NCBI RefSeq assembly: GCF_030811685.1 | Contig: NZ_JAUSRF010000003.1 | Span: forward strand, 186,001 to 250,000 | From: Neorhizobium huautlense | GTDB taxonomy: Bacteria; Pseudomonadota; Alphaproteobacteria; Rhizobiales; Rhizobiaceae | DNA: 64,000 nt | Direction of reading: 5' to 3' | Shown: piece by piece, positions 1-7,916 of the stretch | Numbering within the stretch: the first letter of the stretch is position 1 | Layout of the letters: every line of letters starts with the position of its first letter | Notes under the pieces: model-generated | Told to the model about the DNA's origin: nothing | The model's database searches: none | Seen by the model: the letters and a program-made list of their open reading frames with translations, nothing else | Program-made: the position numbers and the translations under genes

Positions 1-643
1 AGGTGGAGAGGATTTCGCCGAGAATATGCGAGATCAGCAGCACCGAGCCGCCTTCGCCGATAAAGGTGCGGATATAGGTCATCAACTGGGCGGCAAGGCC
101 GGCATCCAGCGAGGAGGTCGGTTCGTCGAGAATGACGAGTTTCGGCCTCTGGTTCAGCCCGGCAAAACTGATGGCGATTTCCACCATCTGCCGTTCGGCG
201 ATCGACAGGTCGTCGACCGTGCTGTCGCAATCGATGGCGTGGCCGGGAAAAATTTTCTGCAACTGGCCTCGGACGAGTTCGCCAGCGCGGCTGCGCCAGT
301 TCCAGCCCTTCAGTTCCGCATGCATGATACGGGCGTTTTCATTGACGGTGAGATTGGGGCAGAGCGACAGTTCCTGAAAGACGCAGCGCACGCCGCTCGC
401 ACGGGCCGCCGAAATGCCATGGACGGCACTGCCGCCATAGGTGAGCGTGCCCTCATGCGGAGAAAGCCCGCCATTAATGACATTGACAATGGTCGATTTG
501 CCGGCGCCGTTATGGCCAACAAGCCCGACACATTCGCCGGAATGGATCACGAGGTCGGCGCCATCGAGCGCCTTGACGGCACCGAACGTCACCTTGATGG
601 CACGGGCAGCCACCACCTCTTTGCGTTGCAAGGGTTCTGTCAT
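1..643 (-). CDS. Sugar ABC transporter ATP-binding protein (RbsA/MglA type), cut by left edge
   Basis: The first 214 residues of a cytoplasmic ATPase that powers import of a sugar-like substrate; the rest lies beyond the window. Visible in order: Walker A GHNGAGKST near residue 40, a Q-loop (CVFQELSLCPNLTV), the degenerate signature LSIAERQMVEIA typical of RbsA/MglA rather than LSGGQ, Walker B LVILDEPTSSLD and the H-loop LLISHIL. The reading frame begins at ATG 643; no strong Shine-Dalgarno sequence precedes it. It lies 80 bp downstream of the binding-protein gene on the same strand, so the two are probably co-transcribed. The match to the carbohydrate-importer class is clear; the substrate is not evident. 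Confidence 0.9.
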   Translation of the reverse strand, partial: MTEPLQRKEVVAARAIKVTFGAVKALDGADLVIHSGECVGLVGHNGAGKSTIVNVINGGLSPHEGTLTYGGSAVHGISAARASGVRCVFQELSLCPNLTVNENARIMHAELKGWNWRSRAGELVRGQLQKIFPGHAIDCDSTVDDLSIAERQMVEIAISFAGLNQRPKLVILDEPTSSLDAGLAAQLMTYIRTFIGEGGSVLLISHILGEILST

Positions 644-723
644 GCGATCGCTATCGTTTCTGTGTCGCAAGGGTGTGCCGGGACGATGGGCGGGCGCTTT
701 CGCCCCGGCGGCCTGAAATGCCT

Positions 724-1731
724 TTACTTGGCGTTGATGACCTTCTGGGCATCTTCAAGCGAATATTCGACATTCGCTACGCCACCCTTCTGGGTGTTCT
801 TCAGGTTGTCTTCCAGATTGTCCTGGTCGATCCGCAGGAAGGGCACGACGAGGTCCTTCTTGACTTCCTTGCCGTCGAGGATCTGCTGCGCAACCCAGAA
901 GGCGAGCGTCGAGACGCCAGGCGCGATGGAGACCGACATGGTCTCGTAACCGTCCTTGTCCTTCTGGGTCTTCCACCACACGAGTTCGTCCTCGCGATTG
1001 CCCATGACGATAGTCGGGGTCGGGCGTTTGGCGGCGGCGAAAGCCTGTGCCGCACCATAACCATCGCCACCCTGGGTCACGACGGCTGCCACTTCCGGCA
1101 GGCTCGGCAGAACGCCGGCGACGGCGCGCTGGGCAACGTCCTGCGCCCAGTCGCCGTTGACGGAACCGACCACCTTGAACTGCGGGTTCTTTTTCACGCC
1201 GACCTCGATGCCGGCATGGATTTCGTCATCGACGGACACGCCGGCAAGGCCGCGGATTTCGAGAAGATTTCCGCCCTTGGGCAGTTTCTTGGCGAGGTAA
1301 TCGATCTGGCTTTCGCCCATCGCCTTGAAATCGACGGCGATACGCCAGGCGCAGGGTTCGGTCACGATGCCGTCGAAGGAAACGACGGTGATGCCGGCAT
1401 CACAGGCTTCCTTGATGGCACCATTGAGCGCGGTCGGCGATGCGGCGTTGATGACGATCGCATCATAACCCTGCAGGATCATGTTCTGGATCTGCGCTGC
1501 CTGTTCGGTCGCCTGGTTTTCCGCCGTGGTGAACGGATCGGCTGCCGCGACCACACCCTTGGAAACGGCTTCCTTGGTGATCTTGTCCCAGCTGGTCAGC
1601 ATCGCCTGACGCCAGGAATTGCCGGCATAGTTGTTGGACAGTGCGATCTTCTTGGACGACGTATCGGCAAAGGCCGTGCCGCCAAGGCAAGCGAAGGCGA
1701 CGGATGCCGCCAGCATTATTCTGATGGTCAT
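724..1731 (-). CDS. Periplasmic sugar-binding protein (Peripla_BP_4 type)
   Basis: A 335-residue solute receptor for the ABC importer encoded just downstream. It starts MTIRIMLAASVAFACLGGTA, a Sec signal peptide with cleavage likely after AFA. The mature part follows the ribose/galactose-binding fold: KIALSNNYAGNSWRQ near the start, then a first-lobe stretch ending in ILQGYDAIVINAASP. ATG 1731 is preferred over upstream in-frame codons because GGGAGGAAAT precedes it and the signal peptide begins there. The divergent neighbours are a histidine kinase and response regulator, so expression is probably sensor-controlled. The ligand cannot be read from sequence; pentoses, polyols and related compounds are all possible. 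Confidence 0.9.
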   Translation of the reverse strand: MTIRIMLAASVAFACLGGTAFADTSSKKIALSNNYAGNSWRQAMLTSWDKITKEAVSKGVVAAADPFTTAENQATEQAAQIQNMILQGYDAIVINAASPTALNGAIKEACDAGITVVSFDGIVTEPCAWRIAVDFKAMGESQIDYLAKKLPKGGNLLEIRGLAGVSVDDEIHAGIEVGVKKNPQFKVVGSVNGDWAQDVAQRAVAGVLPSLPEVAAVVTQGGDGYGAAQAFAAAKRPTPTIVMGNREDELVWWKTQKDKDGYETMSVSIAPGVSTLAFWVAQQILDGKEVKKDLVVPFLRIDQDNLEDNLKNTQKGGVANVEYSLEDAQKVINAK

Positions 1732-1897
1732 GATTTCCTCCCAAAAATCCCAAAATATCTTCGGGCCGCTCCTCAACGGTTGTCCGCAGATAATCATTGC
1801 CCTGAGCCCCTCTTGCTCAGTAAATCGAGAATGGAGGAGAATTTTCACGTTGTATAGGCGCATATGAGCACCGCTTTTGCGGGAGTACGTCAACGAT

Positions 1898-1913
1898 CTG
1901 CGGGTTCCCGCAG
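1898..1913. promoter_or_regulatory. Perfect 16-bp palindrome, candidate operator
   Basis: CTGCGGGTTCCCGCAG is a perfect inverted repeat 167 bp upstream of the binding-protein start codon and just outside the large inverted-repeat element. A related half site (TTGCGGGA) lies about 20 bp away. It could bind the adjacent response regulator or form a hairpin in the leader of the minus-strand transcript; sequence alone does not decide. Confidence 0.4.
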
Positions 1914-1934
1914 GACAAGCTGAAAAAGCTGGCG

Positions 1935-2212
1935 TTAGAGTGGTTCATTGTTAAATGGGACCAGTTCTGTTGGCTCAAACGGAGTTGGCTGGGCGCATGG
2001 CCGGCGCGCGCCGTAGCCAAAGCATACGGCCAAGCCGGCCATGCGATCAGACGGCCCGTTTCAGCCAACCCGTAGGGCCGGGCATCTTTCCGCCGGGATC
2101 AGCGGCGATCGGCTCGCACGTACACACGTGGTATGCGCTTCGCCAATCGCCACTGCCCCGACGAAAACCTGCTCCGGCAGAACTGGTTCCATTTAACAAT
2201 GAACCACTCTAA
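1935..2212. repeat. 278-bp element bounded by 35-bp inverted repeats (MITE-like or paired operators)
   Basis: The arms at 1935-1969 and 2178-2212 are inverted copies identical at 34 of 35 positions (one G/A difference at 1959). Each starts TTAGAGTGG when read inward. The arms can be read as flanked by TA (1936-1937 and 2210-2211), the target duplication expected of IS630/Tc1-type elements. There is no transposase, so if mobile it would be a non-autonomous MITE. Each arm also contains a dyad, TGGTTC-N11-GAACCA (one base off in the left arm), so paired regulator sites are the alternative. The right arm ends 32 bp before the histidine kinase start codon. Confidence 0.75.
1970..2068. repeat. Nested long palindrome inside the inverted-repeat element
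   Basis: Three paired segments fold around one centre: TTGGCTCAAACGG (1970-1982) with CCGTTTCAGCCAA (2056-2068), 12 of 13 paired; CGCATGGCCGGC (1994-2005) with its exact complement at 2034-2045; and GCCGTA (2010-2015) with TACGGC (2025-2030) around a 9-base loop. The result is an extended cruciform or RNA hairpin of about 99 nt. Such palindromic intergenic elements are known in Rhizobiaceae (RIME-type mosaics), but I cannot confirm membership here. Confidence 0.65.
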
Positions 2213-2244
2213 ATGATGTGAAGGACTGGGAGGAGGTCCAAACC

Positions 2245-3483
2245 ATGCTCGATCTGGGGCGCAATGCGCTGTTCGACCGCTATCTCGGCATTTCGAGGCT
2301 GTTGGCGGGTCAGCTGGATTTCAACGCGATCATCCAGGCGGTGGCCGAGGAAATCCGGCACATCATTCCGCATGATCATCTCGATGTCTGCATCAAGATG
2401 GTGCACGGCAAATACCATATCGCCTATGAAAGCGGGCTTGAAACCGCCTGGAGCCGACAGCCGCCAGCGCTCCTGAGCGGCAGTCCCATCCGCACGCTGC
2501 TGGCCGGCGAGGTGGATTTTCTGCTGGCTGATGACGCCTGCAACGATCCGCGCTTTCATTTCGAGGGCGCTTTTTCCAGCCCGATCATCGAACTTTCCCT
2601 ACACAGTCGCGTGCATGTCCCCCTGAAGGCGCAGGGCGATGTGATCGGCGCGTTGAGCTGTTCGTCGCGGCAGATCGGTCGCTACGGTATGGAGGATGTC
2701 GAAAAGGCGCGTGCGGTGGCGGACCTGCTGGCGCCCTATTTCTTCGCGCTACGTGCCGCCGAACAGGCCAAGCTTTCGGCCGTGATCGAAACCGAAGCGC
2801 GGGCGCGGGAAGAAGGCTTGCGGCTGGGTGCACTGAAACTGACCGAAGCACTTGAGGCGGAACGGCAGCGCATCGGCATGGACCTGCACGACCAGACACT
2901 GGCCGATCTGACGCGCCTGACCCGTCGCATCGAGCGGCTGACGGGTGAGGGGACGATACAGGGCGACGCGCTGGAACCGTTCTGCCGTGCCTTGCAGCAA
3001 TGCATGCACGACCTGCGTCAGATCATCGAGGAGGCAAAACCCACCGTCTTGCAGCTTTTCGGCGTGGCCGAAGCGATCGAAAACCATCTGGAACGTTCGG
3101 TGCGCGAAAGCGGTCTGCCGGTACGCTGGCAGGTGATCGATCTGGCGGGCGATACGCTTGTCGATCTCGACCGCACCGTTGCGACTGCGCTGTTTCGTAT
3201 CGTTCAGGAGGCGGTCAATAACGCCATCCGCCATGGGCAGCCGGGCATGGTGACCGTGACCTTGCGGGCCGCCGATAGTGCGGTCTCGCTTGAGGTCAGC
3301 GATGATGGGGGCGGATGGGTGTCGTCTCATGATCTGCCGGGGCGCGGTATCGACAACATGAAGACACGGGCAAGGCTGATTTCGGCCCGACTGGAAATGG
3401 CGGCAAATGCCGGGGGAAAGGGTACGATGGTGAAGGTGACGCTTCCGCTCAAACATGCAGTAAAGACGGAGGCTGCGGAATGA
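2245..3483 (+). CDS. Soluble NarL-type sensor histidine kinase with GAF domain
   Basis: A 412-residue kinase expected to autophosphorylate and pass phosphate to the response regulator encoded next. A GAF-like sensory domain spans roughly residues 10-155. A coiled-coil-like linker leads into a HisKA_3 dimerisation domain with the phospho-acceptor His215 in the motif MDLHDQTLADL. A HATPase_c domain follows, with the N box EAVNNAIRHG, the G1 box DDGGG and a GRGIDNM G2-like box. There is no signal peptide or membrane helix, so it should sense a cytoplasmic signal. ATG 2245 was chosen over the upstream GTG 2218 because GGGAGGAGG at 2228-2236 is correctly spaced for it. The stop codon overlaps the next start by 4 bp. 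Confidence 0.92.
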   Translation: MLDLGRNALFDRYLGISRLLAGQLDFNAIIQAVAEEIRHIIPHDHLDVCIKMVHGKYHIAYESGLETAWSRQPPALLSGSPIRTLLAGEVDFLLADDACNDPRFHFEGAFSSPIIELSLHSRVHVPLKAQGDVIGALSCSSRQIGRYGMEDVEKARAVADLLAPYFFALRAAEQAKLSAVIETEARAREEGLRLGALKLTEALEAERQRIGMDLHDQTLADLTRLTRRIERLTGEGTIQGDALEPFCRALQQCMHDLRQIIEEAKPTVLQLFGVAEAIENHLERSVRESGLPVRWQVIDLAGDTLVDLDRTVATALFRIVQEAVNNAIRHGQPGMVTVTLRAADSAVSLEVSDDGGGWVSSHDLPGRGIDNMKTRARLISARLEMAANAGGKGTMVKVTLPLKHAVKTEAAE

Positions 3484-4190
3484 AGGTGCTAATCATCGAG
3501 GATGACGCTCTGCATCGCTCCTATCTGAATGAAGCGGTGCGCGCGGCGCTGCCGGAATGCGATGCGGTGACGGAGAGCGAAAACGGTCGGCTGGGGGAGG
3601 TCGATGCGCGAAAACTGCGTGCCGAATTTGTGGTGATGGACCTGCAAATGAGCGAGCGCAACGGCATCGAGGCCGCGCGTACCATCTGGCGGGAAAGGCC
3701 GGATACGAAAATCCTGTTCTGGTCCAATTATTCCGACGAGGCCTATGTGCGTGGTGTTTCGCGGATCGTTCCGGAAGGTGCGACCTATGGTTATGTGCTG
3801 AAATCCACATCCGAAGAGCGCCTGAAACTGGCCTTGCGCAGCGTTTTTCTGGAATCGCAATGCGTGATCGATCGCGAGGTGCGCGGCATCCAGCAGAAGG
3901 GCATGGGGTCCGGGCACGGGCTGAGCGATGCCGAATACGAGATCCTTGTCGATGTTGCGCTGGGTCTGACCGACAAGACCATCGCAAGCCGCAAAAAGCT
4001 TTCGCTGCGCACCGTGCAGAACCGCCTGCAGCAGCTTTATGAAAAACTCGAGGTCTATCAGGAGACCGGCGATGACGAGAGCCGGTACAATCTCCGCACG
4101 CGCGCTGTCGCCGTCGCCTTGATGCGGCGCGTTCTGAATGCGAGCGCTGTCGAGCGCGCCGAGCGCGATTTTCTGGACGAGTTGAATTAG
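3480..4190 (+). CDS. Response regulator, REC plus LuxR-like DNA-binding domain
   Basis: A 236-residue partner of the upstream kinase, translationally coupled through an ATGA overlap. The receiver domain (residues 1-120) has the acidic pair E7-D8-D9, the phospho-acceptor Asp54 in VVMDLQM and a conserved Lys in the YVLKST loop. The C-terminal segment around residues 145-190 (LSDAEYEILVDVALGLTDKT then LRTVQNRLQQLYEKL) resembles a LuxR/NarL helix-turn-helix, with a longer tail than usual. The divergent ABC importer is the most likely target; candidate sites lie in the shared 513-bp promoter region. The target assignment is inference from position. Confidence 0.88.
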   Translation: MKVLIIEDDALHRSYLNEAVRAALPECDAVTESENGRLGEVDARKLRAEFVVMDLQMSERNGIEAARTIWRERPDTKILFWSNYSDEAYVRGVSRIVPEGATYGYVLKSTSEERLKLALRSVFLESQCVIDREVRGIQQKGMGSGHGLSDAEYEILVDVALGLTDKTIASRKKLSLRTVQNRLQQLYEKLEVYQETGDDESRYNLRTRAVAVALMRRVLNASAVERAERDFLDELN

Positions 4191-4377
4191 CCGAAAGACT
4201 CTTGAAGTCGCGGTTTTTCGACCCGAACGGCTGTGTTTAGAATGACCGAATGCCGGTTCCGTTCACGGATTTGATGTTTGCAGGTGCGAACAAATGCATC
4301 TCAAAAAAGTATCAGTTAAATTTTGGTCATGATGTAGATCGCCTGATATTCCGATGTTTATGATCCTGCCAAAGATC

Positions 4378-4407
4378 AAATCTGCAAAGTCGGAGGTTTG
4401 CAGATTT
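4378..4407. promoter_or_regulatory. Perfect 11-bp dyad in the leader of the AraC gene
   Basis: AAATCTGCAAA (4378-4388) and TTTGCAGATTT (4397-4407) are exact inverted copies separated by 8 bases, ending 36 bp before the regulator start codon. It could be an autoregulatory operator or a leader hairpin. A weaker dyad, TGTTTGC-AGGT-GCGAACA, lies upstream at 4275-4292. The remainder of the 4191-4443 gap is AT-rich and shows no other feature I can support. Confidence 0.5.
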
Positions 4408-4443
4408 CGATGAATATCCGTGCGCTCTTTGGGAGGAGATGCT

Positions 4444-5328
4444 GTGCAACCCGATCTGGAACTGGTCCATATCCGCAAGGGCGAATCTTTCGCAGCCTGG
4501 ACGCATGGCTATCCGTTCCGCACGGTTCGCTGGCATTATCATCCCGAATTCGAAATACATCTCGTCGTCGCGACCTCCGGCCGTTTTTACATCGGCGATC
4601 ATATCGGCCGCTTCGGACCGGGCCAGCTGATCATGACCGGGCCGAACCTGCCGCAGAACTGGATCTCCGAAATCGAACCGGATGAAATCGTGCCGGCCCG
4701 CTCTCTGGTCATCCAGTTCCCGCAAAAATTCATCGATGACAGTATTGCCGGCATGGTGGAGATGGAGGCGATCGTACCGCTTCTCGAGCGCAGCCATCGC
4801 GGCCTGCTGTTCGACAATGCCACCAGTGACCGGGTGCGGCCGCTGATCGAACAACTGATCGAAACACGCGGCATTCGGCGGCTGGCACTGTTCTGGGAAA
4901 TCCTCGACGTTCTGGCGACCGCGCCGGAACCGGAAGTGCTGGCCAGCCTGAGCTACGAACTCGACCTTTCCAACATCAATGAAAGCGGCATCAACCGCGC
5001 CATCGCCCATCTTCGCGAGCACCTGACCGACGATATCGATGAACGCGATCTGGCCGATATGGTCGGGCACAGCCCGAGTTCGTTTTCGAGGGCGTTCAAG
5101 CGCCATACCGGCACGACGCTGGTGCGCTACCGAAATCAGTTACGTGTCGACCTTGCCTGTCTGGCTCTGGTGACACGTCCCGACGTGAGAGTTGCCGAAA
5201 TTTGTTATGAAATCGGCTTCTCCAATCTTTCCAATTTCAACCGGCATTTCCAGAAGCTCAAGGGAATGCCGCCTTCGCAATTCCGCGCGACTTTCGCGGC
5301 CAATGGAGCCTTCAAAGCCGCCGAATAG
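4444..5328 (+). CDS. AraC-family transcriptional regulator of the pentitol operon
   Basis: A 294-residue regulator with an N-terminal cupin-like ligand-binding domain (HYHPEFEIHLVV near residue 30) and two C-terminal helix-turn-helix motifs. The first is around DERDLADMVGHSPSSFSRAF and the second around VAEICYEIGFSNLSNFNRHF. The start is GTG 4444, because GGGAGGAG at 4431-4438 is well spaced for it; an in-frame GTG at 4420 lacks such a site. It lies upstream of, and on the same strand as, an ABC importer with two pentitol-type dehydrogenases, and is probably their ligand-dependent activator. Confidence 0.9.
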   Translation: MQPDLELVHIRKGESFAAWTHGYPFRTVRWHYHPEFEIHLVVATSGRFYIGDHIGRFGPGQLIMTGPNLPQNWISEIEPDEIVPARSLVIQFPQKFIDDSIAGMVEMEAIVPLLERSHRGLLFDNATSDRVRPLIEQLIETRGIRRLALFWEILDVLATAPEPEVLASLSYELDLSNINESGINRAIAHLREHLTDDIDERDLADMVGHSPSSFSRAFKRHTGTTLVRYRNQLRVDLACLALVTRPDVRVAEICYEIGFSNLSNFNRHFQKLKGMPPSQFRATFAANGAFKAAE

Positions 5329-5367
5329 GCCAGACAACTGAATGCCCCAGATCGGGGAAGATCAATT

Positions 5368-5388
5368 CGGAAAGCGTGGTGCTTTCCG
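5368..5388 (+). promoter_or_regulatory. Stem-loop in the leader of the pentitol ABC operon
   Basis: CGGAAAGC pairs perfectly with GCTTTCCG around the loop GTGGT, 48 bp before the binding-protein start codon. There is no T-tract, so it is not a clear terminator of the preceding AraC gene. It may shape the operon's 5' untranslated region. Confidence 0.4.
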
Positions 5389-5435
5389 GAAGCGGACAGG
5401 TGTTGCCTGCCGTTGTCCAAAGGGAGGAATATCGG

Positions 5436-6347
5436 ATGAAAAAGACACTGACCGCGCTGTCGATCGCCGTCGCCACGCTGACCGCAAGCTCGGCCCTGGC
5501 GCAGGATGCCAAGCTGAAGATCGGCATGACCTTTCAGGAAATGAACAACCCCTATTTTGTCTCGATGAAGGAAGCACTGGACGAGGCAGCGAAGTCGTTG
5601 GGCGCGGAAGTCGTCGTGACCGATGCCGGCCATGACGTTGCCAAGCAGATTTCCGATGTCGAGGACATGCTGCAGCAGAAGATCGACATCCTGCTGCTCA
5701 ACCCGACGGACAGCGCCGGTGTCGAGGCGGCCGTCAACGCCGCCAAGGCGCAGGATGTCATCGTCGTAGCCGTTGATGCCAATGCCAATGGTCCGGTCGA
5801 CACGTTTGTCGGCTCGAAGAACAAGGATGCCGGTTACCAGTCCTGCAAGGCGCTCGGCGAAGCGCTGAGCGGCGAGGGCGAAGTTGCCATTCTCGATGGC
5901 ATCCCGGTCGTGCCGATCCTGCAGCGCGTCGAAGGCTGCAAAGAAGCACTGGCCGAGTTCAAGGGCATCAAGCTGGTCGATACGCAGAATGGTCGTCAGG
6001 ACCGCTCGGTCGCGCTCGGCGTCGTCGAAAACATGCTGCAGTCCCGTCCGAACCTGAAGGGCATCTTCTCCGTCAATGACGGTGGTGCCATGGGTGCGCT
6101 TGCGGCCATCCAGGGCTCCGGCCGCGACGTCAAGCTGACCTCGGTCGACGGTGCACCAGAAGCGGTAAAGGCGATCGCCGATGGCACGCCGTTCATCCAG
6201 ACCACCGCACAGTTCCCGCGTGACCAGATCCGCGTCGGCCTCGCCATGGCGCTTGCACAGAAATGGGGTGCCCGCGTCGTGCCGAAGGAAGTGCCGATCG
6301 ATGTTCGCCCTGTCACCAAGGAAAACGCTGCCGAATTCAGCTGGTAA
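5436..6347 (+). CDS. Periplasmic sugar/polyol-binding protein (RbsB type)
   Basis: A 303-residue ABC receptor. It starts MKKTLTALSIAVATLTASSA, a Sec signal peptide with likely cleavage at ALA-QD. The mature protein has ribose-binding-protein landmarks: GMTFQEMNNPYFVSMKEAL, then QQKIDILLLNPTDSAG, VDANANGPVD and a second lobe with GIFSVNDGGAMGAL. ATG 5436 follows AGGGAGGAAT at optimal spacing. It is the first gene of an operon with an ATPase, a permease and ribitol- and xylulose-type dehydrogenases, so the ligand is probably a pentitol or related polyol; that is inferred from context only. Confidence 0.92.
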   Translation: MKKTLTALSIAVATLTASSALAQDAKLKIGMTFQEMNNPYFVSMKEALDEAAKSLGAEVVVTDAGHDVAKQISDVEDMLQQKIDILLLNPTDSAGVEAAVNAAKAQDVIVVAVDANANGPVDTFVGSKNKDAGYQSCKALGEALSGEGEVAILDGIPVVPILQRVEGCKEALAEFKGIKLVDTQNGRQDRSVALGVVENMLQSRPNLKGIFSVNDGGAMGALAAIQGSGRDVKLTSVDGAPEAVKAIADGTPFIQTTAQFPRDQIRVGLAMALAQKWGARVVPKEVPIDVRPVTKENAAEFSW

Positions 6348-6359
6348 GCGCCTCCCGAG

Positions 6360-6383
6360 CGCCCTCGCTTTTTGGCGGGGGCG
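6360..6383 (+). promoter_or_regulatory. Intercistronic stem-loop after the binding-protein gene
   Basis: CGCCCTCGC pairs with GCGGGGGCG (9 pairs, one G-U) around a TTTTTG loop, 13 bp after the stop codon and before the ATPase gene. Such hairpins can protect the upstream message from 3' decay and leave the receptor in excess over membrane components. No strong T-tract follows, so read-through is expected. Confidence 0.55.
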
Positions 6384-6413
6384 ACTTTTCCAAACAGAAT
6401 GTGGGAGGAAGCG

Positions 6414-7916
6414 ATGCTGGAATTGCGTGGCATCAAGAAAAGTTTCGGGCGTATCGAGGTCCTGCATGGGGTCGATCTCACCGTGCAGGCGGGCGAGGTC
6501 CACGCGCTGCTGGGTGAAAACGGCGCCGGTAAATCGACACTGATGAAGATCCTGTGCGGTCTTATCAAGCCGAGCGAAGGCGAAGTTCGCATCGATGGCG
6601 AGGTCCGAAATTTCAGCGATTACAATGAAGCGATCGATGCTGGTGTCGGCGTCGTTTTCCAGGAATTTTCGCTGGTTCCTTACCTGAACGCCGTCGAAAA
6701 CATGTTTTTGGCCCGCGAGTTGAGCAATGGTCTAGGCTTCATCAGGCGGGCGGCGATGCGCAAGCGGGCAGCCGAAATCATGAAACAGCTCGGCATTTCC
6801 ATTCCGCTCAACGTGCCGATCCGCAATCTTTCGGTTGCCGAACAGCAGTTCGTCGAAATCGCCAAGGCCTTGGCGCTCGATGCGCGCATTCTGGTGCTGG
6901 ACGAGCCGACCGCAACGCTGACGCCGGCAGAAGTCGAGCACCTGTTCCACGTCATGCGTAGCTTGCGAGAGCAGGGCGTGGCGATCATCTTCATCTCGCA
7001 TCACCTCGAAGAAATCTTCGAGATTTGCGATCGCATCACCGTGCTGCGCGATGGCGAATATGTCGCCTCGTGTGACGTCAGCGATGTCGATCAGGCGCGG
7101 CTCGTTGAAATGATGGTCGGACGCCGGATCGAAAACAGCTTTCCGCCCAAACCGGCCATCGCCGTTGACGCAAAAAACGTTCTCGAGATCGAGGAAGTGC
7201 AGCTTGCCAAGGGTGGGCCGGTTTCGAGTTTTTCCGTTCGGGAAGGCGAAATTCTGGGCTTTGCCGGCCTCGTCGGCTCCGGCCGCACGGAAACGGTTCT
7301 CGCCATGCTCGGAGCCTATTCGGCTGCGCGCTGCAAGCTGCGGATGAACGGTATCGAAATCCGGTTTGCCGATCCGTCACAGGCGCTGGAAGCGGGCATC
7401 GGCCTTCTGCCGGAAAGCCGCAAGGAACAGGGGCTGATCACCAGTTTCCCGATCCTGCACAATGTCTCTCTCAACAACTATGGCAAATATCTGCTTGGCC
7501 ATTTCTTCATCAATCGCGCCCGCGAGCTGGGGGATACACGAAAGGCCATGCAGCAGGTGCGTGTGAAGGCGCCAAGCCCGTTTGCCCGCGTCGATACGCT
7601 GTCGGGCGGTAACCAGCAGAAGGTCGTGATCGCCCGCTGGATCAACCACTCAATGAAAGTGCTGATCTTCGACGAGCCGACACGCGGCATCGATGTCGGC
7701 GCCAAGGCAGAGATCTATCAGCTCATGCGCGATTTCACCGCGCGTGGCTATTCCATCATCATGATTTCGTCGGAACTGCCTGAGGTCATCGGCATGTCCG
7801 ACCGGGTCTGTGTGTTCCGCTCGGGCGGCATCGTCGCGACAGTCGAGGGTGACGCCATCAATTCCGAAGAGATCATGACCCACGCAACAACCGGGAGGAC
7901 ACACCATGTCGCATGA
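6414..7916 (+). CDS. Sugar ABC transporter ATPase with two nucleotide-binding domains (RbsA/MglA type)
   Basis: A 500-residue tandem ATPase on the cytoplasmic face of the importer. Domain 1 has Walker [10 protein letters not shown] at residues 34-42, signature [15 protein letters not shown] and Walker [12 protein letters not shown]. Domain 2, from about residue 245, has the degenerate Walker A LVGSGRTE typical of this family, then signature [14 protein letters not shown] and [16 protein letters not shown] 6414 follows GTGGGAGGAAGC. The C-terminus overlaps the permease start by 11 bp, indicating translational coupling. Length and motifs are normal for the family. Confidence 0.93.
   Translation: MLELRGIKKSFGRIEVLHGVDLTVQAGEVHALLGENGAGKSTLMKILCGLIKPSEGEVRIDGEVRNFSDYNEAIDAGVGVVFQEFSLVPYLNAVENMFLARELSNGLGFIRRAAMRKRAAEIMKQLGISIPLNVPIRNLSVAEQQFVEIAKALALDARILVLDEPTATLTPAEVEHLFHVMRSLREQGVAIIFISHHLEEIFEICDRITVLRDGEYVASCDVSDVDQARLVEMMVGRRIENSFPPKPAIAVDAKNVLEIEEVQLAKGGPVSSFSVREGEILGFAGLVGSGRTETVLAMLGAYSAARCKLRMNGIEIRFADPSQALEAGIGLLPESRKEQGLITSFPILHNVSLNNYGKYLLGHFFINRARELGDTRKAMQQVRVKAPSPFARVDTLSGGNQQKVVIARWINHSMKVLIFDEPTRGIDVGAKAEIYQLMRDFTARGYSIIMISSELPEVIGMSDRVCVFRSGGIVATVEGDAINSEEIMTHATTGRTHHVA

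Larger units (their letters stand above)
1732..2244. other. 513-bp divergent promoter region
   Basis: No credible coding sequence. It separates the minus-strand binding-protein gene from the plus-strand histidine kinase gene. It contains a small dyad CTGAGC...GCTCAG at 1802-1820, the palindrome at 1898-1913, and the 278-bp inverted-repeat element at 1935-2212, which itself encloses a nested hairpin. Short open frames that run through the element read repeat sequence and were not called as genes. Confidence 0.85.

Noticed and set aside
673..1857. Plus-strand open frame of 394 codons
   Set aside because: It is antisense to the periplasmic binding-protein gene, has no start signal and shows no family features.
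1955..2212. Short plus-strand frame of 85 codons inside the inverted-repeat element
   Set aside because: It reads straight through palindromic repeat sequence and lacks a ribosome-binding site.
5205..6503. Minus-strand open frame of 432 codons
   Set aside because: It spans the AraC gene end, a leader region and a receptor gene on the opposite strand; composition artefact.
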